Positions 1 through 6,569 of a DNA stretch of 64,000 nt are shown in pieces. The position numbers were made by a program, and so were the translations under genes. Location: assembly GCF_025210605.1 (NCBI RefSeq), contig NZ_JAOARI010000013.1, positions 1 through 64,000 of the forward strand. Direction: 5' to 3'. Positions within the stretch are counted from its first letter, which is position 1. Each line of letters opens with the position of its first letter. The stretch comes from Halodesulfovibrio sp. (GTDB taxonomy: Bacteria > Desulfobacterota > Desulfovibrionia > Desulfovibrionales > Desulfovibrionaceae). The notes beneath the pieces are model-generated. The model saw only the letters and a program-made list of their open reading frames with translations. It had not been told where the DNA came from and searched no databases.

Positions 1-111
1 AAATACGTAATGAGTGCTTGGAAAAAGATTGAGAATGCTTTGGTAGACGTAACTTACGCAGAAGTTGGTTGCGGAACCATTTGTACTTGCTGCAAACGCT
101 GCGGAAAGTAG
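1..111 (+). CDS. Cysteine-rich 37-residue peptide, copy 1 (start codon lies just outside the window)
   Basis: The window opens at codon 2 of this gene. The frame reads KYVMSAWKKIENALVDVTYA, then EVGCGTICTCCKRCGK and TAG. Comparison with copy 2 (478-591) shows that only the ATG is missing. The N-terminal two thirds could form an amphipathic helix; the C-terminal third carries five cysteines (25, 29, 31, 32, 35) as CxxxCxCCxxC. It has no signal peptide. It differs from copy 2 at one residue (G36 instead of R36). A strong terminator follows directly. I do not recognise the family. The cysteines suggest metal or Fe-S binding, redox activity or a modified peptide precursor, but nothing here decides between these. 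Confidence 0.75.
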   Translation, partial: KYVMSAWKKIENALVDVTYAEVGCGTICTCCKRCGK

Positions 112-142
112 AAAAAGCGCCGAAAGGCGCTTTTCTTTTTTT
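112..142 (+). terminator. Rho-independent terminator of peptide copy 1
   Basis: A GCGCC-GAAA-GGCGC stem with flanking A and T runs begins at the base after the stop codon. The same element follows all three peptide copies. Confidence 0.85.
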
Positions 143-225
143 GCAACGTCAAAACCAGAAAGAGCAAGTAGGGTCAGTATAGCAATTACTTGCCTCTATT
201 AAAAAATATCTGATTCGTTATCACT

Positions 226-259
226 CCTGTGGAAGTCATTCCGCAGGTTTTTTATTTTA
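226..259 (+). terminator. Second hairpin plus T-run between peptide copies 1 and 2
   Basis: The stem CCTGTGGA / TCCGCAGG (one G-U pair) is followed by TTTTTTATTTT. A matching hairpin with compensating G-U changes lies at 717-750 after copy 2. Since each peptide gene already has a terminator about 100 bases earlier, this may end a separate short RNA. No good open reading frame lies between the two hairpins. Confidence 0.5.
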
Positions 260-401
260 TCTGGGTAAGAGGCAAGCGTCTTTTTGGGACTGAAAAAAAG
301 GAATGTATGTAAACTGTGTTGTAGTAAAGAGTGCCTCGTGTTTGTGCTATCGATGTAATAGTCTAAATTTACTGACGATATGTGATCGATAAAAAATTTT
401 T

Positions 402-477
402 ATGAGAATGGTGAAAAAATTGAATTTTACTTTATGAGTCGCGAGGCATAGTTACTCTTTCAACGGAGGAAAACAAA
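402..477 (+). promoter_or_regulatory. Conserved 76-base leader of peptide copy 2
   Basis: From ATGAGAAT to the start codon this block aligns without gaps to 903-978 in front of copy 3. It contains a near-palindrome GTGAAAAAATTGAATTTTAC, the shared segment GAGGCATAGTTACT, and an excellent ribosome site (GGAGG, 467-471). Sequence further upstream is not conserved, which marks this block as the functional promoter or leader. Confidence 0.6.
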
Positions 478-591
478 ATGAAATACGTAATGAGTGCTTG
501 GAAAAAGATTGAGAATGCTTTGGTAGACGTAACTTACGCAGAAGTTGGTTGCGGAACCATTTGTACTTGCTGCAAACGATGCAGAAAGTAG
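478..591 (+). CDS. Cysteine-rich 37-residue peptide, copy 2
   Basis: ATG at 478, preceded by GGAGGAAAACAAA, encodes 37 residues. Residues 1-24 form a charged, possibly amphipathic segment containing SAWKKIENAL. Residues 25-35 hold five cysteines (CxxxCxCCxxC), followed by a basic end (RK). The gene has its own conserved leader and its own terminator, so it is a complete one-gene cassette of about 480-500 bases repeated in tandem. There is no signal peptide or membrane segment. The family is unknown to me. The repeated single-gene layout suggests gene amplification for dosage, as seen for stress or metal-binding peptides; this is inference. Confidence 0.8.
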   Translation: MKYVMSAWKKIENALVDVTYAEVGCGTICTCCKRCRK

Positions 592-622
592 AAAAAGCGC
601 CGAAAGGCGCTTTTCTTTTTTG
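592..622 (+). terminator. Rho-independent terminator of peptide copy 2
   Basis: Same GCGCC-GAAA-GGCGC hairpin with a T-run as after copy 1, directly after the TAG stop. Confidence 0.85.
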
Positions 623-716
623 TAGAAGAAATAAAATATATGTAAAAAGTGAAAATTTTCACTAGTAGTTTTATTCGATACTTAACGTCTTAATAATAAA
701 ATGATACTGTTTTCAT

Positions 717-750
717 CCTGTGGAAGAAGTTCTACAGGTTTTTTTATTTT
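717..750 (+). terminator. Second hairpin plus T-run between peptide copies 2 and 3
   Basis: Stem CCTGTGGA / TCTACAGG, then TTTTTTTATTTT. It is the counterpart of the hairpin at 226-259; stem pairing is kept through a G-U change although the surrounding sequence has diverged. Confidence 0.5.
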
Positions 751-902
751 AAGAGAGAGTTTTATTGTTCGTTAAAATGAGTAGTGCAGTGATAAAAATA
801 TTAAAAATAAAAAATTTTCGACTATAAAATTAGCAAAAGATAGTTCTACCTACCTATAAAGATCTGTAATAGTGCATTATTTTCCAATAATAAGTTTTTT
901 TC

Positions 903-978
903 ATGAGAATAGTGAAAAAATTGAATTTTACTTATCAGACAGTGAGGCATAGTTACTTTCTTAACGGAGGAAAACAAA
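903..978 (+). promoter_or_regulatory. Conserved 76-base leader of peptide copy 3
   Basis: Same length as the leader at 402-477 and largely identical, including the GTGAAAAAATTGAATTTTAC near-palindrome and the GGAGG ribosome site. It differs mainly in the middle (about 933-943). Confidence 0.6.
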
Positions 979-1092
979 ATGAAATACATTATGAGTGCAT
1001 GGAAAAAATTTGAGAATGCTTTGGTAGACGTAACTTTCGCCGAAGAAGGTTGTGGAACCAATTGTACTTGCTGCAAACGTTGCAGAAAGTAA
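979..1092 (+). CDS. Cysteine-rich 37-residue peptide, copy 3
   Basis: ATG at 979 with GGAGG upstream. The 37 residues differ from copy 2 at five places (I4, F11, F20, E23, N28), while all five cysteines, W8, the KK and the C-terminal CCKRCRK are unchanged. So this copy is older than the copy 1/copy 2 pair and the cysteine motif looks constrained. It ends in TAA instead of TAG and is followed by the same hairpin. Function unknown. Confidence 0.8.
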   Translation: MKYIMSAWKKFENALVDVTFAEEGCGTNCTCCKRCRK

Positions 1093-1119
1093 AAAAGCGC
1101 CGAAAGGCGCTTTTTTTTG
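1093..1119 (+). terminator. Rho-independent terminator of peptide copy 3
   Basis: GCGCC-GAAA-GGCGC stem followed by eight T residues directly after the stop codon. Confidence 0.85.
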
Positions 1120-1214
1120 GTCTTCAAAAAGACCACAAGCATTCTTGACTTTGGCTGTGTTTGACAGGCAGGAAGTGGTTGGACGGTATTAGACGGAATC
1201 ATATAGGAGAATTC

Positions 1215-1898
1215 ATGACACGTTCGCCGGAAACACAGCCGCAGAAACTCCCAGGCCAATCTGCTGGCACGGATAAAAAGAAAAAGATTACCTTAGAAAC
1301 AGTATTCCCCGATAATCCTGCATGGCAGCCCCTTCGTATTGATCCGGCTGTTGGAGAACGCATGGCGTACGACGGGCTTATTGGGGGCTATGGTTGTTGC
1401 TACGGTGCATTTTACAGCATAATAGGGCAGATGGCAGAATTACACGGTGCCCCGTATAACGAATTTCCATTCCATGTCATGAAGGCAGGTCGTGGTGGCG
1501 TTGGCGGTTGGGAATCGACTTGCGGAGCATTACTCGGTGCAGCGTTTGCCTATGGATTGTTTTACGAGAAGAAAGAACATAACGAACTCGTGCGCGAGCT
1601 ATTTTATTGGCATGATACAACACCACTGCCGATTTATCGCCCAGCTACTAATTGCAAGCTTGATGTAGAATTGCCGAGTTGTACTATCGGTAATGTTCTT
1701 TGCACGACGTCTAAAGTCCGTTGGGCACATGCTTCTGGCTTTCCGGTCAAATCAAAAGAGCGTTCTGAGCGTTGTGCACGTCTGACAGCGGATGTTGCAC
1801 GTAAGGCAATAGAGATTTTGAATGCAAAAATAGACGGCTCCTTTGTTCCGACCGTGGATAAGAAAGCAGCCATACAATATACTGTCGATGTAGGGTAA
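1215..1898 (+). CDS. C-GCAxxG-C-C family redox-type protein, resembling split-Soret cytochrome c
   Basis: The chosen ATG (1215) has AGGAG five bases upstream; an in-frame upstream start lacks this. The product is 227 residues with no signal peptide. It shows a glycine and cysteine rich core (GGYGCCYGAFYSIIGQ, then GGWESTCGALLGAAFAYG), later cysteines in SCTIGNVLC, and the C-terminal block SKERSERCARLTADVARKA. This pattern is that of the C-GCAxxG-C-C family, which includes Desulfovibrio split-Soret cytochrome c. No CxxCH heme motif is present, so a heme-free redox protein is more likely here. A possible -35 (TTGACA) lies at 1161-1166. A shared terminator separates it from cooF. Confidence 0.7.
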   Translation: MTRSPETQPQKLPGQSAGTDKKKKITLETVFPDNPAWQPLRIDPAVGERMAYDGLIGGYGCCYGAFYSIIGQMAELHGAPYNEFPFHVMKAGRGGVGGWESTCGALLGAAFAYGLFYEKKEHNELVRELFYWHDTTPLPIYRPATNCKLDVELPSCTIGNVLCTTSKVRWAHASGFPVKSKERSERCARLTADVARKAIEILNAKIDGSFVPTVDKKAAIQYTVDVG

Positions 1899-1920
1899 AA
1901 ACTCCTCCGCATTTAATAAC

Positions 1921-1964
1921 AAAAAAGGCTGGTCTTCAAAGATGAAGACCAGCCTTTGTATTTT
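1921..1964. terminator. Bidirectional terminator between the 1215 gene and the coo operon
   Basis: Long perfect stem AAAGGCTGGTCTTCA with its complement and an AAG loop, with A and T runs on both sides. It can serve the converging transcripts from 1215 and from cooF. Confidence 0.85.
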
Positions 1965-1980
1965 CTAGTAGATTGCGAGA

Positions 1981-2550
1981 CTAGTTAATGGACTGGGACT
2001 CGCTGTTGCAAGCTTCAACGGTGCAGCGTGCAGCTTCTTCTGCTTTCTGCGCCTGATATTCGTGAATTTCAACGAATTTGATTGCGCCGAATTTACATGC
2101 TTTTGCACATGCAGTGAGTTCTTCACCGTTTTTAGCGCGCCATTCAGAGCACTGGTCGCATTTAATTGCAACCTTGCGGGAAGTAGGAGCTGCATCACCA
2201 ATGATTGGTTCGTTGTGAGCAACGTTGATAGCACCAAAAGGACAAACCATTACGCACATTTTACAGCCTACACAAAGCTGCTGACGAACACGAACCATAC
2301 CCGGTTCACGAACGAGAGCTGCTGTTGGGCAAACGCGAGCACAAGGTGCGTTGTGGCACTGGTGGCACTGTACAGGAACTTTAGCTTTCTCAATTTTGCA
2401 TACTTTGATGCGGCTCAAGTTGGTAGCTTTGTTTTTGATAATCTCTTTGCGTGTAAGGCTGGTGTGTGCTTCAACACAAGCGATTTCGCATTTTTTACAG
2501 CCTTTGCATTTCTCAGCGTCAACAACCAATGCGTATTCTTTAGTTTCCAT
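1981..2550 (-). CDS. cooF: CooF-type polyferredoxin
   Basis: Iron-sulfur electron-transfer protein of 189 residues. The ATG at 2550 has AAGGA eight bases upstream, whereas an in-frame ATG nine bases earlier sits almost on the ribosome site. Four cysteine clusters are visible: CKGCKKCEIAC near the start, CHQCHNAPCARVC, CVGCKMCVMVC, and a CDQC...C...C group. This is the usual HycB/CooF-like arrangement. In Rhodospirillum and Desulfovibrio CooF carries electrons between CO dehydrogenase and the Coo hydrogenase; no CO dehydrogenase gene lies in this window, so another donor is possible. It is the last gene of the operon and overlaps the end of hypA by 11 bases. Confidence 0.85.
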   Translation of the reverse strand: METKEYALVVDAEKCKGCKKCEIACVEAHTSLTRKEIIKNKATNLSRIKVCKIEKAKVPVQCHQCHNAPCARVCPTAALVREPGMVRVRQQLCVGCKMCVMVCPFGAINVAHNEPIIGDAAPTSRKVAIKCDQCSEWRAKNGEELTACAKACKFGAIKFVEIHEYQAQKAEEAARCTVEACNSESQSIN

Positions 2551-2905
2551 GAGAATCATCCTTATTAACAGGTTCCACTTCGAGACTCTTTACTTGCAGT
2601 TCCCGACCGGTAACCATGGTAAGATTTGTATTTGAACATCGTGGACATGTATCCGCGACGCGTTGTTCGAACGTGTAGTGACACTCTTTGCATTTCCAGC
2701 TTGCCGGAACATCAATGTATGTCAGTTTTACACCTTTAAGAGGAGTGTTCTCTGTGCAAACTTCAAAGCAACCTTCGAGAGTGTGCTTTTCTATGCAGGT
2801 ATGTTGACCAATTTCTATGCGAATTTCGCGAACGATGACGTCTTTGTCTTTCACGGTCTCGTTGACTATGGCGATCATACTCTGAGTGATAGCTAATTCA
2901 TGCAT
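2540..2905 (-). CDS. hypA: Hydrogenase nickel-incorporation protein HypA
   Basis: HypA delivers nickel to the large subunit of [NiFe] hydrogenases. The 121-residue product begins MHE, whose histidine is the family nickel ligand, and has the structural zinc site C-x2-C-x12-C-x2-C (CKEC...CPRC) around residues 71-90. Length is typical. It lies between cooH and cooF, as in the D. vulgaris coo operon, so it presumably serves this enzyme. Confidence 0.93.
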   Translation of the reverse strand: MHELAITQSMIAIVNETVKDKDVIVREIRIEIGQHTCIEKHTLEGCFEVCTENTPLKGVKLTYIDVPASWKCKECHYTFEQRVADTCPRCSNTNLTMVTGRELQVKSLEVEPVNKDDSHGN

Positions 2906-2938
2906 CAGATTATTCCTCTTACTCTACTGAATACTGTT

Positions 2939-2990
2939 GGTTGTCTCCTTTGCGGGCATAAGGGCAACGCCCTTGCCGCCGGAGGCAACC
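2939..2990. repeat. Intergenic hairpin with GCCGCCGGAGGC element
   Basis: GGTTGTCTCC pairs with GGAGGCAACC around an inner AAGGGC-AAC-GCCCTT stem. It sits between cooH and hypA and could shield or attenuate the message. The string GCCGCCGGAGGCAA recurs at 39534-39547, so it is probably a dispersed intergenic repeat. Confidence 0.5.
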
Positions 2991-3018
2991 AAACAGCTAT
3001 TGTCTCAACGTTGGACTC

Positions 3019-4104
3019 TTAACGCTCTGTACAAGAGAGGCAAGGGTCAATGCTGTTTACGATAAGTGCGATATCCGCAACTTTCGCTTTATCCAGCATT
3101 ACGCGCAGACCTTCCCAGTTTACATAGGTTGGTACGCGCCATTTAAGACGTTCTGGGTACATGGTGCCGTTGGTACGCATGTAGTAGATAAGTTCGCCGC
3201 GTGGTGCTTCGGAGCGTGCCACAGCCTGACCTGCCGGAATATCCGGAAGTGGATCACAGCAGATAGGACCTTTAGGCATCTGGTCGAGGCACTGTTCGAT
3301 AAGACTGATGGATTCGAATATTTCACCGAGACGTACGAGTGCACGAGAGCGAACATCACAGCCTTCTCCAAGAACAACATTGAAAGCAAGCTTGTCGTAA
3401 GCAGCGTACGGTGTTTCTTTACGGACATCGTTATCAATGCCGGAACCGCGTGCTACAGGACCACCAAGACCGTATTCAATGGCAGCTTCCGGTGGGAGGA
3501 TGCCTACGCCTTGAGTACGCGCTTTTACCTGTGGGTGAGTTGCGTACATATGTCTGAACTCTTCCACTGGCTTTTTCAATTCTTCAAGGGTCTTGCGGAG
3601 ATACGCTTCGAGTTCGTCATCAAGATCGTACTTCGCGCCGCCAATGGTGTTGGCGGAAATATCCATTCGGTTACCCCAAATGGTTTCTTTGAGATCCTGC
3701 ATGGTTTCACGTACTTCCATGGCATGCATGAAGAGTGTGTTAAAACCGATAACGTGCAGACCGATGCCCACGTTGAACATGTGAGAAGCAATACGTTTTA
3801 CTTCGTCTGCAATAACGCGCAGGTATTGACCGCGTTCAGGAACCTGAATTTTTGCGATGTTTTCCAGCGCCATGCAGTATGTCAGCGGGTGGTTGTTGGA
3901 ACAGAGTGAACATACGCGCTCTGTGAGTACGATGTTCTGGAAAAAGTTACGTTCAAGCGCAAGGCTTTCCATGCCACGGTGAGCGTGTCCGGCAAACATT
4001 TCGATGGACTGGACTACTTCACCTTTTACATCCAACTGAAAGTACATTGGCTCTTCAAGAGCAACGTGCAGGGGACCGACTGGGATAGTGTATGTATTAG
4101 ACAT
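3019..4104 (-). CDS. cooH: Coo/Ech-type [NiFe] hydrogenase large subunit
   Basis: Catalytic subunit of a group 4, energy-converting hydrogenase, related to the 49 kDa subunit of complex I. The ATG at 4104 follows GGAGAGGAGAG; longer in-frame starts have no such site. The protein has 361 residues. The nickel ligands are visible as R-V-C65-S-L-C68 and D-P-C355-L-S-C358. It ends only three residues after the last cysteine, so there is no long C-terminal peptide for a maturation protease to remove. Gene order cooU-cooH-hypA matches other Coo operons. Confidence 0.92.
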   Translation of the reverse strand: MSNTYTIPVGPLHVALEEPMYFQLDVKGEVVQSIEMFAGHAHRGMESLALERNFFQNIVLTERVCSLCSNNHPLTYCMALENIAKIQVPERGQYLRVIADEVKRIASHMFNVGIGLHVIGFNTLFMHAMEVRETMQDLKETIWGNRMDISANTIGGAKYDLDDELEAYLRKTLEELKKPVEEFRHMYATHPQVKARTQGVGILPPEAAIEYGLGGPVARGSGIDNDVRKETPYAAYDKLAFNVVLGEGCDVRSRALVRLGEIFESISLIEQCLDQMPKGPICCDPLPDIPAGQAVARSEAPRGELIYYMRTNGTMYPERLKWRVPTYVNWEGLRVMLDKAKVADIALIVNSIDPCLSCTER

Positions 4105-4105
4105 G

Positions 4106-4633
4106 CTAGCTCTCCTCTCCTTTCTCACCCATAATTTTTTCCCAAAGTGAGTTGGTAGACGCACTGTTGGTCATGGTGGAAAGAGGAACAAGTCGTTCCA
4201 TTGCTTCGGACTGTACACCCTCATGCAGGAACAGCGGACGCGGGTTAGGGTGGTTAGCAACGGTAATTCCGTAGCTTTCCGCCATTTCGCGTTCAGTCCA
4301 GTCTGCTGACTTATGCCACTGTGTAATGGAAGGCACAGTCGGCTCAACACCGGTAGGCAGTACGGTAACAGTTACGGAAAGACCTTTCATAACAAAGTGG
4401 TAACACACTTCGTGGAAGGACTTTGCGTCGTCTGCTTTAGCGTTACACGCAGAGATGGTTACAAGGCGTCCTTCCGGCAGAATTTTTTCTGCAAACAAAG
4501 GAAGGTCTGCAACATCATTAAGGGTAACCCAGCCGTACTGGTTTTCTTTAAGGTCGGCAGTCCAGCTAAGTTCTGCACCTTTCGGCATGGCTTTAACGAG
4601 TTCAATCACTCGTTCTTTCATTGTGTTAATCAT
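4106..4633 (-). CDS. cooU: Coo/Ech hydrogenase 30 kDa-like subunit (NuoC homolog)
   Basis: A 175-residue homolog of the complex I 30 kDa subunit, a structural partner of the large subunit. The family signature around residues 110-140 reads WTEREMAESYGITVANHPNPRPL, close to the usual W.ERE..D..GI.F..HP..R. The ATG at 4633 has GGAG upstream; MKERV at 4621 is an alternative. The start overlaps the end of cooX by 8 bases and the stop lies one base before cooH, which points to translational coupling. Confidence 0.87.
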   Translation of the reverse strand: MINTMKERVIELVKAMPKGAELSWTADLKENQYGWVTLNDVADLPLFAEKILPEGRLVTISACNAKADDAKSFHEVCYHFVMKGLSVTVTVLPTGVEPTVPSITQWHKSADWTEREMAESYGITVANHPNPRPLFLHEGVQSEAMERLVPLSTMTNSASTNSLWEKIMGEKGEES

Positions 4634-5147
4634 GGATCTGAGCTCCAAACTGTTGTGCGGCTTTCTGTCTTCTGCACTCAGGACAAAGACTGTAGATGTT
4701 CTCGAGTTCTTTAGTCGGTGTTCCGTAAATGTGGTCGAGCATAGCATGCGGCATATGCGGCATTGGCTGGTCACATTCGGAGCAACGAGCGTATGCAATA
4801 AACTCGTGTTCTTTCATCTTGTATTTGTCTTCGTTGCGATGCGCGGTAGACCAGTTGTTGGTCAGGCGGATTGCATCAGTAGGACAGTAATGCTGGCATA
4901 ACCCGCAGAATGTACAGGTGTTGTGCCATACGTAGAAATCCTTACCGGAGCCGTCTTCACGTTCTACGTGTTTGATTGCGTTACCTGCACAAACAGTTGC
5001 ACAGACACCACAGCCAACGCAGGATTCAGGGTCAACAGTGACCTTGCCGCGAAGTCGAGCCGGAGTGAAGGTTTCACCGAACGGAAACGGGTCAGTGGAA
5101 GGACCTTGCTTAAGGTTGTTCCAAAGAACTTTAAAGATACTAAGCAT
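4626..5147 (-). CDS. cooX: Coo hydrogenase 4Fe-4S ferredoxin subunit (NuoI homolog)
   Basis: A 173-residue cytoplasmic iron-sulfur subunit with two typical clusters, CVGCGVCATVC and CTFCGLCQHYC, forming the electron wire to the hydrogenase module. Two further CxxC pairs (CSEC and CPEC) in the C-terminal third may bind zinc or another cluster; they are not part of the core ferredoxin fold. The ATG at 5147 is preceded by AGGAGAG; a longer upstream start lacks a ribosome site. Confidence 0.87.
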   Translation of the reverse strand: MLSIFKVLWNNLKQGPSTDPFPFGETFTPARLRGKVTVDPESCVGCGVCATVCAGNAIKHVEREDGSGKDFYVWHNTCTFCGLCQHYCPTDAIRLTNNWSTAHRNEDKYKMKEHEFIAYARCSECDQPMPHMPHAMLDHIYGTPTKELENIYSLCPECRRQKAAQQFGAQIHD

Positions 5148-5158
5148 CGTTCTCTCTC

Positions 5159-5596
5159 CTAGATCCGTGTTTTCCAAATATCCAGTGCCATAGCTACACC
5201 TTCAAGAATAGCCTGAGGGCGCGGTGGACAACCGGCTACGTTCACATCAACAGGAATAATATCGTCCAGCATAATCGGTACAGAGTAGCTACCTCGGAAC
5301 ACGCCGCCGGAAATCGGGCATACACCCACAGCAACGGTTACCTTAGGATCTGGAATCTCTTCATAAACACGCAGCACCTTATCTTTAACCATAGCGGTCA
5401 CAGGGCCGGTGATAAGAACAATATCAGCATGCTTCGGGCTACCGCAGTATTTGCAGCCGAGGCGTTCAACATCATAGCGCGGAATAAGCGCAGTGGTAGC
5501 AAGTTCTACGTCACAACCGTTACAGGAGCCCGCGTTAATACGGTACAACCACGGAGAACGGACAGCCTTGCTTTTAATAGCATCGATAATAGACAT
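5159..5596 (-). CDS. cooL: Coo hydrogenase small subunit (NuoB/PSST homolog)
   Basis: A 145-residue small subunit carrying the proximal [4Fe-4S] cluster next to the nickel site. The ligands are seen as C-N-G-C, GVCPISGG and GCPPRP, as in Ech, Coo and complex I small subunits. It is short, as expected for group 4 enzymes, and lacks the signal peptide of periplasmic hydrogenases. AAGGAAA precedes the start. It lies between cooK and cooX. Confidence 0.92.
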   Translation of the reverse strand: MSIIDAIKSKAVRSPWLYRINAGSCNGCDVELATTALIPRYDVERLGCKYCGSPKHADIVLITGPVTAMVKDKVLRVYEEIPDPKVTVAVGVCPISGGVFRGSYSVPIMLDDIIPVDVNVAGCPPRPQAILEGVAMALDIWKTRI

Positions 5597-5607
5597 ATCA
5601 GCTTTCC

Positions 5608-6567
5608 TTATTTGAGCAGAAGGGTCAGTCCAAGACTCACGTATGCCAGTACAGACGGGTACTTGAGGTAGAACTTGAAGGTCTGGTCAGTACGCAGGCG
5701 TCCGGTTGCAGAGCGAACAATGGTCACGGATACAAGCATGAGCATGAAGCATTTGAAAATGAACCATGCAAGGTTGGCGAAAGCACCACCCGGAACAGTT
5801 CCCGGGAAGAAGAGTGCAACACCAAGTCCCATTACAACAACCAGCTTGAGCGCACTCATAAGGTTGAACATGGCAAGCAGTGGACCAGAGTATTCAAGCA
5901 GCGGGCCTTCAAGCAATTCCGGCTCAGCTTCCGGAAGGTCAAATGGAACAGCGCCCATTGTGCCCGGAATAAAGCAAAGGAATGCGATGAATGCTGGAAG
6001 CATTGTCAGGTTGAAACCAAAAGAGCCGTTTGCATGCTGGTAGGCTACAACCTGTGCCAGTGAGAACTCGGAACCGTCTGCGCCGCCTGCTTTGAGAGCA
6101 ACAGTAAGAAGCACAACAAGCAGAGGAATTTCATACGCAAACATGAGAACCATTTCACGGGATGTACCGATTGCACCGTACGGGGAGCTGGACGCGGAAC
6201 CTGCGAGCATAAACGCGATTGCAGGAATCGGCAGCAAGTACAGAAGCATCAGCATATCGCCAAGACCGGTAGCGCCATCCCATACACCCGGTACAGGAAT
6301 AAGCATTGCTGCTACCATCATGCCCATGAAGCCAAATACAGGAGCAAACTTGAAGATTGCTTTGTTTGCGGTATCAGGGATGATTGTTTCTTTCTGACTC
6401 AATTTAATGATGTCGTAGAAAGGCTGAAGGATCGGAGGACCTACGCGGCGCTGGAGGCGCGCGCAGATCTTACGGTCAAACCCTTTCAAAAGAAGCCCCA
6501 GAAGCAGAGCGAAAAGTCCGCCCGGGAATATGAGTAAGTGAAAGCTATGTGAAAGCATATCTAACAT
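5608..6567 (-). CDS. cooK: Coo hydrogenase membrane subunit (NuoH homolog)
   Basis: A 319-residue integral membrane protein with about eight hydrophobic segments. It is the subunit that connects the soluble hydrogenase arm to the ion-pumping module. The conserved loops RRVGPP near the start, the segment YAFEIPLL-like MFAYEIPLL, and the acidic loop DLPEAEPELLEGPLLEYSGP are characteristic of the NuoH/HyfC family. AAGGAAAAA precedes the ATG. The start is 2 bases from the cooM stop. Confidence 0.9.
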   Translation of the reverse strand: MLDMLSHSFHLLIFPGGLFALLLGLLLKGFDRKICARLQRRVGPPILQPFYDIIKLSQKETIIPDTANKAIFKFAPVFGFMGMMVAAMLIPVPGVWDGATGLGDMLMLLYLLPIPAIAFMLAGSASSSPYGAIGTSREMVLMFAYEIPLLVVLLTVALKAGGADGSEFSLAQVVAYQHANGSFGFNLTMLPAFIAFLCFIPGTMGAVPFDLPEAEPELLEGPLLEYSGPLLAMFNLMSALKLVVVMGLGVALFFPGTVPGGAFANLAWFIFKCFMLMLVSVTIVRSATGRLRTDQTFKFYLKYPSVLAYVSLGLTLLLK

Positions 6568-6569
6568 GA

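Noticed and set aside
1..1119. CRISPR array, because of regular repeats
   Set aside because: The repeats are about 480-500 bases and encode a protein; no short repeats with unique spacers and no cas genes are present in the window.
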